This document shows, piece by piece, positions 1-11,800 of a stretch of DNA of 64,000 bases. Origin of the DNA: Ophioceras dolichostomum. Lineage: Eukaryota; Ascomycota; Sordariomycetes; Magnaporthales; Ophioceraceae. A program made the position numbers and the translations under genes. The notes under the pieces were generated by a model that searched no databases, was not told the DNA's origin, and was given only the letters and a program-made list of their open reading frames with translations. Location: assembly GCA_003049485.1 (NCBI GenBank), contig PYST01000208.1:1-64000 (forward strand), written 5' to 3'. The number at the start of each line of letters is the position of its first letter. The first letter of the stretch is position 1.

Positions 1-284
1 AGGCTGTTCTCACGCAGAAGATCGCCCAGCTGGAAGCAGAAATCGGACGCCTCCGGCCCAAAAAAAGGAAGAAAATACAGCAGGACCCCGACGAGCGCTT
101 TATGGACCTTGCTGGAATTGCAGCCAAAATGAATAGGGAGCCGGAACAACGGGGGAAAGCCCCTGGTGGCGAGGAGCAAGTTCAAGAGGCTGATAACGAG
201 GAGAAGCTAGCGCGGAGACGATCAGGAAGAGCCCGTATCCTTACGCGGCGTGCACGAGAGGCTTTGGACGATGATGACGAGTAA
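1..284 (+). CDS. C-terminal tail of a pogo/Fot1-type transposase (partial)
   Basis: The window starts inside an open frame (first full codon at base 3) that runs to a TAA at 282-284. The 93 visible residues have a coiled-coil-like start (QKIAQLEAEIGRL), a basic patch (RPKKRKKI) and then DPDERFMDLAGIAAKMN, followed by an acidic/basic tail ending in DDDDE. This layout (leucine-rich helix, KKRKK, then a D-P-x-x-R-F block) is what I know from the carboxy ends of fungal pogo/Fot1 (DDE-1 superfamily) transposases. The catalytic DDE core would lie upstream of the window, so activity cannot be judged. No terminal inverted repeat was identified downstream. Alternative: another DNA-binding protein with a similar tail. 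Confidence 0.55.
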   Translation, partial: AVLTQKIAQLEAEIGRLRPKKRKKIQQDPDERFMDLAGIAAKMNREPEQRGKAPGGEEQVQEADNEEKLARRRSGRARILTRRAREALDDDDE

Positions 285-803
285 AATGCAGCAATTCCCG
301 AATTTTTAGCTAATTAATTGAGCTGGCAATTATTCATTGATGTTTGCCCCCTACTGTTGTTGATCAGTGACCCATAACTAGGGCTGACCCATTTCTATGC
401 CCCCTACGTTATACTCAGTCACCATGTCCGTTAGGAGTTACCTAGCTACCTATGAAGCAGACCTGTCCCTGGATCCACCGCTCTATCATCGCCGCTCAAT
501 GCCAGACGCCTCACCTGCCGTATGTCCATTCTTTGTACAGCTTACAACCAATTATAAGCCTGATATTTCACAATGGTATAATTTGCCATCACCACTGAGG
601 TAATCACCAAAGCCGCTCACTTCCTTTGTTAAATCAGGGTTGTCTTGTCGAGCAACACATTGCATCACACACCAACTCACCTACGATGGCTGTGACCCCA
701 CACAGCCGATTATTGTTCTCTTCACTTCTCTCTCCCCGCCTTCGGAGCCACCAACCGCATCTACCGCCGCTGCCCGTCGAACACATGCGCCTCACAAACA
801 ACC
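285..803. other. Intergenic, AT-richer, no gene seen
   Basis: About 520 bases between the transposase tail and the next gene. The short ORF at 397-603 has no recognisable features and is not GC3-biased. The end of a transposon, including its terminal inverted repeat, would be expected here, but I could not identify one by eye. Confidence 0.5.
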
Positions 804-1585
804 ATGCATTATCAGAACCATCGTCACTGCCATAACTCCGGGCACCGGTCCCAGCAGAGGTCGCTGTCTCCGCAGGCGGCATACGACACAACTGGGTTGC
901 AACAAGCCACGAATCCCGCCCTGCAGGACTTTTGGAACATTGTTAACCAAGCCAAGGCCGCCGAGGGCCAGTCAGGCTGGCAGTGGGCTACGTATTACTC
1001 CGAGCAAGCCAAAGAAAAGGGGAATAGCCGGCTTAGGTCCAACAACAGTACCGGGATCTACGCCAAGGCCGTCCGCTCGCAGCTGGATATTCTCGAAAGC
1101 AGCCTCCGCTTCCATAAACCGTATACGCTCGAGGAGGAGTACAATCACCAATTCGGGGCCGGCGAGCGATTCGAGGGCCAGAGCAACTACGAGTCCGCCT
1201 ATGAATGCTTCTCTAAGGCCCACAAGAAAGCCAACGAACTAGTCGAATGGCACAGCACTGGACGTAACGAGCCCAGGAGACACTCGGTCGGAGCCGCGGG
1301 GCGTGGTACATCAACGCCAGCATCAACTTCAACGTCTTGCGCCAGACTTGCCGGGACGCCATACAGGCAGGGGATCTGGACCGCGCCAAGTGTGAATGGG
1401 ACTCCGCCAACGCGTTCGTCAAGAAGTCCATAAGGGTCCTTGCAAGTTGGCAAATGGGGATTGAGACCCGTGGCTTCCATGCCATCTCGAATGCGCACCT
1501 CTCGGCTCTAACGAATGAGGCAGTAGCTACCTTTAGGGATGTGTGGGTGAAACATACTTCGGAGTCTGAGACAGAGTTTCAGTAG
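804..1585 (+). pseudogene. Unrecognised helical-repeat protein, frame-disrupted, first of a tandem pair
   Basis: An ATG at 804 opens a frame that is convincing up to about base 1260 (ending ...KKANELVEW). The next convincing stretch, AWYINASINFNVLRQTCRDAIQAG, is in another frame from about 1301 and ends at 1585. Joining them needs an indel between roughly 1260 and 1300, because no intron of plausible length changes the frame there. The protein looks all-helical, with TPR-like spacing of small and aromatic residues (GQSNYESAYECFSKAHKKA; CRDAIQAGDLDRAKCEWDSA). The second half aligns with that of the neighbour at 2222-2939 (C-x2-AI-x2-G-x-L-x2-A pattern). I do not recognise the family. It is either a decayed gene or an assembly error. 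Confidence 0.45.
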
Positions 1586-2221
1586 CCCGGAGAGGATGTC
1601 TTCATAGTTGGTCAAGTCTGTCTTGCCCCGCGCATCAGGCTCAGTTGGGGGAAGAAGGTGAATCGCATAGGTAGATACCTATACCTACTTAGGTAGTTAA
1701 TCAGTAGTTGCAACAAAGCATTAACTGTGTTTGTATGTTCCTGAACCAACCAACAACCAATTCACTGACTGCTAGGTAACCTGATTTCGTTATTCTTCTC
1801 AAGGATTGTTGAAAGGCTCAGTCAGATCAGACTCGCTCTCGCTCTTATACTCGCTCAGCCCGGCTTGTCTTTGCCACCATTTCCTCAGTCCGTGAGGCGA
1901 CGCCTACCATTTGCCTTTGCATACTACCTACATATGTAGATTCACTGCTCAAATGGTAGAGTGACATTTAGTGATTCTGTTGATGCAGTTGCTCACTGCC
2001 TCTGGATTCCGCCCGTGCTTTCCCGGAGTTGTGAATGCATCTACACGGAGGCTCATGTATAAAATGTTGGCCGCTTCCAGAGTGCCGACAGCATCGTGAG
2101 GGATCACAGACGGCGGGGATTCACGAGGTACTGTACAGCACAGCACTCATCTCGCTCTACTCTTGCTGAGGTACCTAGGTTAGGACTATCCAGCGCCCAA
2201 GCCGCCCGAGGATTTGCTTAC
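1586..2221. other. Intergenic between the tandem paralogues
   Basis: No gene seen. It contains two copies of the dispersed palindrome-rich motif (about 1668-1697, and 2169-2184 with GGTACCTAGG). The rest is presumably the promoter of the next gene. Confidence 0.5.
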
Positions 2222-2939
2222 ATGCAAGGGATCATGCCGGATCACCAGCCGTCTCTCACTCCCCAAGAGTGCATGAAGCGGCTCCGCACCAGCATCGACG
2301 ATATCTCAAAACAAGGCAACATCGCCACTTTCAACGAGGAATTCGATGTTGCCACAGGGTGCTGGGAGGTCATCATAAAGAAAGGGCAGGAGTGGGTGAA
2401 GATTGCCGTCACCCAGAAAATTCCCATGCGGACTTTCGAGCAGTACCTTGCGGAAATGGCCTGCTGCAGGGATGCTGCCCGGTGCGAGTTCATCAGGAGG
2501 GCCGAGGACGACTTCCAGAGCACCTTCGACCTCGGCTTAGCTTTTCTGGACGGGGGCCAGAACGAGGACGCCGCGGAGGCGTTGCGCACCGCAGCGAGGG
2601 TGGCCATGGAGCCGGTCAAGTTTCGCACCCGAGCTGGGTCTGGCCCACACGGATCTGGCGGCGCGGGCACATGTCTTGGCGCACGAGGCCGATGAGCGCT
2701 TGCTGGAGGACACCGCCCACCGCTTGGAAGGGTGGTTTGTCAACTGCGAGACTGCCATTAGAAAGGGCAGGCTGGAATACGCTGCCACCGCCTTTGAGGC
2801 CGCGAAGCGCTTCTACGCCCGCGGGATGCTGCTGAGGCAGTATGATGCGGATGCCGAGTGGCGCAAGGGTATGGACAAGCACTTCGAGCATATCAGAAAG
2901 TCGGCGAAGTCCAAGTTCGGGAGTGATTGGGTCTGGTAG
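2222..2939 (+). pseudogene. Unrecognised helical-repeat protein, frame-disrupted, second of a tandem pair
   Basis: ATGs at 2222 or 2234 open a frame (MPDHQPSLTPQECMKRLRT...) that is coding-like to about 2618 (EALRTAARVAMEPVK). The protein then continues one frame over (FAPELGLAHTDLAARAHVLA...) to the stop at 2937-2939 (...KFGSDWVW). A single-base indel near 2618-2625 is needed; a GT...AG pair there would be only about 20 nt, too short for an intron. The second half resembles the neighbour at 804-1585 (CETAIRKGRLEYAATAFEAA against CRDAIQAGDLDRAKCEWDSA), so the two are diverged tandem duplicates. There are no membrane segments and no signal peptide. Family unknown. It is a pseudogene unless the indel is a sequencing error. 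Confidence 0.45.
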
Positions 2940-3924
2940 AGCTGCACTTGGGGAACAATACCTTGGAGGGTGGGGGGATGTGTGATCTAGACTAATCTTT
3001 CATGCCTGTCGGTGTCCTAATAGATACTTGTTTTTCTTTGTTGATGATGCTTGTCTACCTACCTAGGTGCCCAAGTACAACCATCCAAATGAGGACATAT
3101 CATCACATTGTGCACATGGTAGGATCGCCGGCCTGCTCGCCATTGAAATCTGTAGCTCGTGCGGTGTCATACGTGTCCCTCGGTCTGATGGAAGAATTTT
3201 AGCAATATATCTCTTTGGCTGGAAGAGATTCATGGGAGGGCGAGTAACTGAACGAAAGTTAGCTCAGTGATGGGAGGAGTCAGCAAGGGGTAGGTGCTCA
3301 AGTTGCCGTCATAGGACTGATGTCGAACATACAACAAGCGCTTCGATAATTGATGGAGCCGACAACCAGTTGAGCCAGACGTTCGCGCTGCCTTCCGGTT
3401 AGTCTGTCGGGCTCCCTCCAAACTGGTGGTCCAATCCAATCGTAGCGCGGGGAAGGACCTCGGTGCTGGCCCCTGAAACTCGAAAAGGTGGCGCGACCAC
3501 GGCACAGCTTGGCCAAGACAACAGTCCCCCTATTCTTTCTCTCCTCCCTCCTCTTCCTGTGTCAAATCCACTCGGCGCAATTGTCTCCCCATCATTGGAC
3601 GAGCCGCAAAAAATCGGACTTCGCGTGCCACGAGCATCGATTTCGCATGATCGAGAAATCCCTTTCATTTCGAGGGACGTCGCGAAACACAGGGGATGAT
3701 GATTGATGGTTTGTTGGTTTGGCAGGGAAGGGCAAGGGCGACGAAGATGCGCACCTTCCAAAGGAAACAAAACATGGCACCGGGGCACAAAACCCAAAAA
3801 GGCCACGAAACGGAACGAAACATGAGCGATCTTCCCAAATGCGATGGGATTTGTTTCCATGATATGCGTGTGCACATCAATATTGTAATTTACTATTCCA
3901 TGTAGCGGGGTTCTGCAGGTAGAG
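2940..3924. other. Intergenic, promoter side of the subtilase
   Basis: No supported gene. ORFs on both strands at 3230-3995 are mutually overlapping and lack recognisable domains. One copy of the CCTACCTAGGTG motif lies at about 3057-3070. Confidence 0.5.
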
Positions 3925-5508
3925 ATGAAAGCGACAGGAGCGCTCTCGGCGGCGCTCGCCATTCTCTTCGGGGTTGCCGTCGCGGCGCCCATCAACCAGA
4001 CCGTGGCCGCAGCGGCCTCGACCTCAACAAGCGGCTACATCGTGCAGCTCAGGCCAAACATCACCGGCACAAGCCTGGCCGCGCACCATGCGGCAGTCCG
4101 GTCCCTTGTCCGGCGCCGGAGCGCCGGCTCCTTCTCCGATATGACGCTGACGAACAGCTACTCGGTCGGCCAAACGTTCACGATCGGCGACAGCTTCACA
4201 GCCTACGTGGCGTCATTCGACGGCGTGTCCGTCGCCTCGGTCGCGGACATGGACGACGTGCTGCGCGTCGAGCCAGACGGGATGGACTTCGTTGCCGCCG
4301 ACGCAGGCACCGTCATCGAGCGCAGCCCTGCACCGGCCGCTGCTCATGCTGCTGCCATCTTCCCTCGCATGCCCGCCAATCAGATCGACGCCGGCTGGTC
4401 CTTGGGCGACCTCAGCCATCGCGCTGGGGCCAGCACGGAATACGCATACGACGACACAGCAGGCGTTGGCATGACGGCGTTCGTCCTAGACGGCGGCATC
4501 AGACTGTCGCACTCCGACTTCGAGGGCAGGGCCGTGTTCGGGTACAATGCAATGGCGGAGACGGAGGAGGAGCGGCGGGGGCAGACCAGCACGAACCAGG
4601 ACGACAGCGGCCACGGCACACACGTGGCTGGCATTATTGCTGGTCGAAGGTTCGGAGTTGCCAAGAATGCGGGTGTTGTCGACGTCAAGATCATGCAGAA
4701 CGATGCGGTGAGTGGCTTGCTGGCCTTGTGGACCGAGCGAGGCTGGCGTGGCCTTGCTGGTCTGAATAGTGTCATCGGCGACGTTGGACGTGAGCCAGAG
4801 TACTGATGTGGCCGACGAGTTTTTTCTTAATGGTTCACGGGCGTAACAGGGCAGGCTCTCTTGGTTCCTGGCAGGCGTTCAGTGGGCGGTTGACGACATC
4901 GTTGCCAAGGACGCCCAGACGACCTCTGTCATCAACCTCTCCATTGGTTAGTTGAGACCACCATCAGGACCCGACTGCCTAAGCGACTGACTAACTAACT
5001 GGCCGACCTGACTGACATCTCGTGCTGCACTTGATCAGCTGGCGCCGGCAACACCGTCCTCGACGACGCCATCGGCTCCGTATACCTCCAGGGAATCGTC
5101 GTCACCGCCGCAGCCGGCAACAACGACCAGCCCGCATCCCTGTACTCCCCCGGCCGCTCCCCCACGGCGATCACAGTCGGCATGACGGGGTCCGACCGCG
5201 CCAGGGGAGTCATCACCGCCGGCGCGTTCGGGTCCAACTACGGCCCCGAGCTCGACGTGTTCGCCCCAGGCAAGGACGTGGCGAGCGCCGACTACCTCTC
5301 AGACGACGGCGGCGTGTGGCGCTCCGGCACCAGCATGGCCGCCCCGCTCGTCGCTGGGCTGGTGTGCTACTTCCGCGGCCTGGACCCCGCCGGCCTGGTC
5401 TCGCCCGACGCCGTGAGGGAGAGGATCGTTGCGCTGGCAATGCGGGGCGTCGTTGGCGATGCAAAGGACAGTCCGAACCTCCTGGTGTACAACGGGAGCG
5501 GACACTGA
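3925..5508 (+). CDS. Secreted subtilisin-like serine protease (peptidase S8, proteinase K type)
   Basis: Model: join(3925..4707, 4850..4946, 5039..5508), 449 residues. It begins with a hydrophobic signal peptide (MKATGALSAALAILFGVAVAA). An inhibitor-I9-like propeptide follows (GYIVQLRPNITG to about residue 110), then the S8 catalytic domain. Visible triad: Asp189 in FVLDGGIRLSHSDF, His230 in DSGHGTHVAG, Ser392 in GTSMAAP. The oxyanion Asn lies in TAAAGNND. The introns are 142 and 92 nt with GTGAGT and GTTAGT donors; the second has a CTAAC branch point. The second exon start (4850) was chosen because it restores WFLAGVQWAVDD in frame. The Asp motif reads DGG instead of the usual DTG/DSG. The product should be an extracellular or vacuolar protease. 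Confidence 0.88.
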
Positions 5509-7456
5509 CGCTGGCTTCCTTGACTGATTGCCTGACTTGCTGACGGGCGGGAGGAGAAAGAATTGGAAGGACTCATGGGAAAGGGGTGAGCAACAATGCA
5601 AGACGACGTGGAAAATATTGGCCTGTGTAATTATTAAAGCTGCAACGGAGCTGCATGGGTTCCGCTGCAGACATGATGCCAGAAGCGGAGTCGTGATGCC
5701 GCAGACGTGAGAGGGGATACGATGCGGAATAGAAAACACGCTCCAAAGCGATATGACAACGAGCTAGACAGGCCGTGTCGTAAGTGGCATATAGTGTCTC
5801 TCGGCTTCTATCTTCCGGCTTCTGTCTTCCGGCTCCTGCCGAAGGACGGCAGAGTCCGGTTGTAACAACACGGTGGAATTGAAGCTCCTGGTATGCCCCG
5901 CCGGCCGTCCGAGAGGAACCCTGCGATACCCCGGGGTATGGTGCCATTCGGGAAAATGCACAGAGTCCCATCCCCTCTCATCCCTTCCTGTGCCGGCCGA
6001 TGGGCCTGGCGGTCTGGCAGTAAGGATCGGCAGGGATGGCAGGGGAGAGACGGGCGGAGACTTCATCTATATTTTTCTTGCGGTGCTGAATGATGTAGGT
6101 ACATCGTAGATTTCCTGTGCGTTCAACGCCGTTCCATCGATGCATGGCTACGTCGATGACGTCTTCTGTGGCCAATAATAAAACGCGCAATGGTAACTGG
6201 GCCATCACTCGGAGTCGACCTGTGCCGGCAGTTCATCTGCGACAAGAGAAAGAGGGGTTCGAGGGGATTGAGGGGACTATTGAGAGGGGGTTTTGAGGGG
6301 TTCGGACCGGCTTCAAGATTAGATAATGGAGGAGAGATGAATGGTAGGACAGATGGAAGGACGAGTTGGACCAATTGAGTCGGACGCCTTCGTGATTGAC
6401 ACGGGCCGAGCCTGCCTACCTCCCTGTCTAGAGGTTGTCGCTGGACTGCATTCTGGGTAGCTTGAGCATGCCCGCAGTCTTGCGGGGGTGGGGACATGGC
6501 ACTTTCCACACCTCCCGCCCAATCAGGGATTGGCGGCGCCTACTACTTACATCCTATTCTATTCGACAAGTCTCTCTGTTCAGGGTGGGCTTGTTGTGCG
6601 ACACGCTTTCGGTGCAAAGGTACGAGGGGAGGTGCCTACCACAAGCCGATGATTGATTAGCACTGCCTACCTGTTGTCCTCCCCGAGTCCCTCTGTGCCT
6701 GAGCACGGTTGGTGGTGCGTGGGGTTTTGTGCCACTCCGGACTCCTATCTTGGTGACTCCCGTAGTTCCTGAAACCCAAGATGTAGCCGTTGTTGCTGCT
6801 GCCTGTCGAGCCCTGATGTTGTTGACCTAGGAAGTTACATGTAGCAAGTGCAGCTTCGGGAGCTGTTGGAGTGCGAGGATAACAGTACAGTCCTAACTAT
6901 TGGCCTTGATCCTCCATGCAGGGGGTTGTAGGTGCCACCTCCCGCGCCTCTTCCAGTCTTCAGCCCTACCTCTCTATTGCTGGTGTATTCGGTTCTGTTT
7001 CCCGCCTTCAGGGACATGCAATGAATTACGTGCGTATTGATTCTCATTTGCTTTGAAGTAGGTACTTATGCAACCCCATTGAACCGACCACTGTACGGTG
7101 TCTTGATACCAAATACAAGACGATCGGTGGGTTCCACGACGCCATTATACATGACACTGGACGTCTTGACAGCCGCCACAACGGCGAAGCAACCTTTGCC
7201 ATCTCTCAGCGAGATGTCTAACCCCCTTTGGACTTGGTTCCTCTAAACCACCGAAGGATATTGGACAGGACATCATATTCCATCCCGCAGTGGCACGGGT
7301 TGACTTCGCCCATTGCTCATCGCTTCCCCTGGACCTCGGGCATCAAAATCAGATCTGCGTCCGAATAGAAAAACGCCTCGCTTCTCACATCATCCTAGAG
7401 CTCAGCAGCCAAAAGTGAAGAGCACCGAAGCGGGGGACGCCGCCAGAGATACGACT
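5509..7456. other. Intergenic, 1.9 kb, no gene seen
   Basis: Short overlapping ORFs only, none with family features or consistent GC3. The region presumably holds the 3' UTR of the protease and the promoter, or an unseen first exon, of the Cys-rich membrane protein. Confidence 0.45.
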
Positions 7457-8815
7457 ATGGCGGTCCCAGCCCCAGTCCAGGCAGCTTCAGTTGACGTCGC
7501 GGCACCGGTCCGGGCGGCGGTTCGAGCAGTCGAGGGCCGCATCCTGCCCTGCCTCGACCGGCCACCGGGGCTCTCGGAGCTGTTCTCGTGCCTCGAAGGC
7601 TCGTTGTGTATGTACATCGACTCCGGCCGAGGAATGCTCTGCTGTCCCGAGGGCCTGTGCCACACGATGGACCCTATCAGCTGCGACCTCAGGCTGCAGA
7701 ACCCCGCTACAGTGGGATCGACGTTGAAGTCAATACGGTTCAACGTCACGGGCGACGCGCTCTCTGGCTGCGGTGGCCCGACCTGTTGCCCATTCGGCTT
7801 CTACTGCTCCAACACGCCGTCGGGCACACCTGTATGTATTGTCGAAGGCCTCAACACACTGGAAGAGGGCAACGCCAAGGCATCCTACGCCACAGTCGCC
7901 AAGCCTTCGTCGACGACCACGAGCCCGACTCCGACTCTAGGCACTGGCAGCGGCGGAGGCAACAATAACGGTGGTGGTGGTGGCAGCGGGGGCGGGGGCG
8001 GGGGCGGCAGCAAGGGCAACACCGCCATAGTGCTCACGAGTGTCAACAGGGCCACCCCCGTCCCTATTGCAGACGTCAGCACCAGTAGCACCATCAGCAC
8101 CGGCAGTACCAGCACCAGCAGCACCAGCAGAAGTAGCAGCAGCACAAGTAGCGACGACAGCGGGAACGGCAACCGCGGTGGCCGTGGGGACGGCAGCAAC
8201 GATACCAACGGCAGCAGCACCTCCATCGTGGGGACAGTCGCGCCCTTGCCCACCATAAGCGGCGGCTCCGGAAGCTCGCCGAACCAGCCATCCATCACCA
8301 CGATCGCGCTCTCCGCAATCCTTGGCCTGTTTCTCATCATCGCAATTGTAGCGATATGGCTCTTCCGCCACCGCCGGCGTCAACAAGCCGTCAATCCCCG
8401 CTTCGGCAGAGCCCGAGGCCGCCGAGAAGCCGGGACGATGAGACATCTGCGCAACAAGCTCTTACCGTGGAATCAGCAGGAGCAGTACGAGAAGCCAGAG
8501 CTGGAGGCGCAGTTCTCGGAGATAAAAGAGCTGGATGCTAGCCCTCCAAAGCCATTCGAGCTGGCCTCAGATGATAGCGACTTGACACCGCTGAGTGAGA
8601 AGCCGCCGCCTTCATCACCATCGACGAAAGCCGAGCCGTTCGAGCTGCCCGCCACGCCTCTGCCGGCGGCACCCACCCCGCCAAAACGGAGCAGCAGCCG
8701 AGCGTCATCGTGGTCACGGGGATGGCCAGTGATATGGCCGATCCAGGCGAGGTCAGAGTCCTATGTCGGGGAGGAGGAAGGCAGGCAGGGACGGGAGGCG
8801 AGGAACACGAGATAA
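7457..8815 (+). CDS. Cys-rich single-pass membrane protein with Ser/Thr/Gly-rich stalk
   Basis: The frame is open from before 7313, but the first ATG is at 7457 (MAVPAPVQAAS), giving 452 residues. Order: a 12-cysteine ectodomain (LPCLD... LCCPEGLCH ... GCGGPTCCPFGFYCS), a glycine-rich stretch, a long Ser/Thr stalk typical of heavily O-mannosylated fungal surface proteins, one clear membrane span (SAILGLFLIIAIVAIWLF, about residues 280-303), a basic stop-transfer (RHRRRQQ), and a proline-rich acidic cytoplasmic tail. The layout is like fungal wall-sensor or Mid2-type proteins. No signal peptide precedes the Cys domain from this start, so an upstream exon encoding one is probably missing from this model. 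I cannot name a function. Confidence 0.65.
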   Translation: MAVPAPVQAASVDVAAPVRAAVRAVEGRILPCLDRPPGLSELFSCLEGSLCMYIDSGRGMLCCPEGLCHTMDPISCDLRLQNPATVGSTLKSIRFNVTGDALSGCGGPTCCPFGFYCSNTPSGTPVCIVEGLNTLEEGNAKASYATVAKPSSTTTSPTPTLGTGSGGGNNNGGGGGSGGGGGGGSKGNTAIVLTSVNRATPVPIADVSTSSTISTGSTSTSSTSRSSSSTSSDDSGNGNRGGRGDGSNDTNGSSTSIVGTVAPLPTISGGSGSSPNQPSITTIALSAILGLFLIIAIVAIWLFRHRRRQQAVNPRFGRARGRREAGTMRHLRNKLLPWNQQEQYEKPELEAQFSEIKELDASPPKPFELASDDSDLTPLSEKPPPSSPSTKAEPFELPATPLPAAPTPPKRSSSRASSWSRGWPVIWPIQARSESYVGEEEGRQGREARNTR

Positions 8816-11800
8816 CACGTGCTGGAACAAATAATCAGGGGGGCGTTGTCCGGACTCTCGGAGAAGTATTATGGCGTATGTAGGTAGGCAGTAGGCACGT
8901 GGTGAGGAAGAGGGTGGGAAGAGCGGCTTCGTGGCCTCGTTTGTGGCCTTGGGCTGGCTGGCTGGCTGGGCTGATGGCCGCCGCGGACGGGTCGGGCTCG
9001 CCGAACCTCACCTCGAGCTCCCTCGACAAATGAGAGCTGATACCTACCACCTACGGAACCTACGGAATAGGTACCTACCAGCCTAATTTGCATGTAACTG
9101 GTCCTCCTAGGCCTGACTCATCTGAGGATGGAAAGGGGGGAAATAACATACGAGGCGTCGGTAGCCCATTACCGCGCCTCGGCGAAAGCGCCGAAATTCG
9201 GTGAGCAGGACGCGGATCGAATGTCGCCGCCCGTCCGCCGTTCTTCGGTTCGGTGGCATCCATTTTCGCAGCGGGAAACGGCTGGGCATCATGCGCAGCA
9301 AAATTGAACGACTCTGGCTCTGTGGCTGCCAGATTGCGTTGGTCCTGTGGACTGAACGAGTTTTCCAATTGACCGGAATCGAGCATACGAAAATGCACCG
9401 CGATGCGCCCGCGGGTCGCGGCAGCACCTGTTTTGGCGCTGGGGGTGACTTGGCCACCTAACAATCATGCCGATCGGGCAGTTCCGGTCAGGCGGTTTTG
9501 CTCTGAAGGGGGGCGTAGTGGTGGGGCGGCCTGCTCATCCTGTTCAGTCGTGCCATTTTTCCCGTTCCGGACCACTTCCACACCATACCCATATCACGCC
9601 ACTTTCTGGGCCTGGCCATCTTTTTCTTGGCTGAGCCCTCAGCCAAAGTTGCTGACATCAATGGCTTCGTGGCTTCGTGGTCATCTCGAAGGAAGGCTGG
9701 ACGGCTCGCCTTGCCATCGAGAGATCCCCCCTTTTACCTATGAGCAAGGTACCGGGATTCTGCTTCGTGACTCCTTCCTGCGGCCATTTCGGAGAAGCGG
9801 AATCTTCGGTCTGTCTGTCTGCATGTGTCTTAGGTTTGCAGCCAGGCCAGATTTCAATTCTTCCAGTCCCCGAATCTCATCGGAATACAGCAAACACCTT
9901 CCCCTTTCTTATTTCTTCCTTTTGCCCAGAAGAAGAGGGGAATCGGTTGAACTTGCCATGACGATAGAATATTGTCGACCGGGGGGCAAACCCCGAGATT
10001 TCAGAGGCGAAGGTAAGGCGAGCCGGCTGGAGCTGGAGCTGGCAGGCCCACATACCCGTCCCCCCATCTCCTTCAGGCCTCCCTGCCCGCAGCCCCAGGC
10101 ACGCGGCGGCAACTGCCGGGTCGAGGGACGGCTGGCGCACCGCTGAATGACTCTGGTGACGCGGATCTCCCGCCTGTCAGCGGGGTACCGTCCTCGAACC
10201 CATGCACGCGTCTTTTGCTTTTGCTGGCTGCTGGCATGTAGAACAACCACAGAACAACCGCCCGGGAGGACATTCCAAAATGGCCAGGGGAAGAAAGGAC
10301 AACAAACTGCGTGGGTCTGTTCGGGATCTGGCAGGACCAAGATATTGCCCCCTATCATCTGCTATTACCCTGGAAGCCGATATTCCGGCGGTCAGTCCTG
10401 CGTTCAGTTCTGTTGTCGGTGTCTCGAGCTCGGAGCTTGGCAGCATCAAAACGTGAAGATACGTGAAAAGACGGTCTGGCGGGAGGAAAAAGGAGGACAA
10501 AAGGGTAGCAAGAAGGGGGGAAAGACTTACCAAAAACTGCCTACCTGGTGCCTACCTACAGAAGAAAGAGCATTATGCGGCAAGATGAGCTCAGAAGGAT
10601 GAAGGGGTCAGCAGGCTACCTAAGCAGGCCAGGCAAGTGGTTTAATCAATCCGTATTTACCACACTTCCGCAACTGGGTTATGAATGGCCTCATTGCGCC
10701 ATTGGACGGCTCACGCACCGCGATCGAGGAGCGAAACGAACGTTTACCAAGACAAAAACACTTTTTCCTGACGTCCCTTGTGCCATTTCTTTTCCTAAGC
10801 TTAGATTTCACCAAGTTGACTCGTTTCTGGAGCCTCGTTTCCATAGCACCTTCAATAGCACCCGCTCTAAATGCCCGAGGATGTCACCAATGTCACGATT
10901 TCATCTTGACGGCTTCTGGGCACGCACGCACGCGAACAAGCGAGACGGAAGAGTTCCTAATTGACCTAACCCAAAATGCAAGCGAGCAGACCGGCCAGGC
11001 GGGGCCTTCCGGTCGTGGAAGGCTTGTGAGCTTGGTAAAGTCCAAGAGCTTGCAGTCGTTGCCCTGCCCGCCATTTTGCATTGAGTTTATTTGGCCCTGA
11101 CTGGCATTTGGTAGTGGCACATCCTCACTGCTCCCGACCTTCTTTGGTACGGTGGGGCTGACTTCCATGGCATGGGGCAAGCAGGAGCAGCGGGAGCAAT
11201 AGGGAAGGAGGGTCGCGGCCTAGCGCAAATGGCCACAACGGCAGGGCCCCCGGGCCTGATCGTGATCCAGAAGCCAACGTGGGCCCACCTGCAGCGACGA
11301 AAACTTCCATCGCACGATGGACGACAATTAATCGTCAGTTTATGCTGCTCCGATTTCCATATGGCCCAACCGACAAAAGAAACCGACAGAGGAGCCGCCA
11401 GAGCCCAGCAACGGCCTCTGCTTACCTTAGCTTTCTCACTGACGTTCCGTACCGACATTCGGCGGTGCTTTTCGTCCTTGTGCCCTTTTTCGCTCCTTTT
11501 TTCTTCACTTCTGTCGCGAACGTTGGGGGGCACCCACGGAGACATTTTGGGACATTGGGCCATTGGGCCATTGGGGAGAGGCGCCCCACCAGGCCGTCTC
11601 CGGTCCAGAGAGGCTCCCCTCTGGCGCCCTCTGTTCTGTCGCTCCGAGGACAGGACATGACGGATACTATAACAAGACCGGCTGATGGCTCTCGCCCTTC
11701 CCATTCTCCCTCCCACGGCCTACCTGCCCAACCATGACATCAATGACATGATCGTGCCACCACCAGCGACCTACAACGAACACATCCTCACAACACTCAC

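Noticed and set aside
1264..1320. A 57-nt intron (GTAACG...GCCAG) to repair the first tandem paralogue
   Set aside because: It is a multiple of three, so it does not produce the required frame change, and it removes the convincing AWYINAS segment.
7313..7456. N-terminal extension MLIASPGPRASK of the Cys-rich protein
   Set aside because: It begins with TTG, not ATG, and adds no signal peptide.
9403..11716. Several 130-250-codon ORFs on both strands (for example 9403-10146, minus 11087-11716)
   Set aside because: They overlap one another in opposing frames, lack recognisable features, and are explained by moderately GC-rich sequence with few stops.
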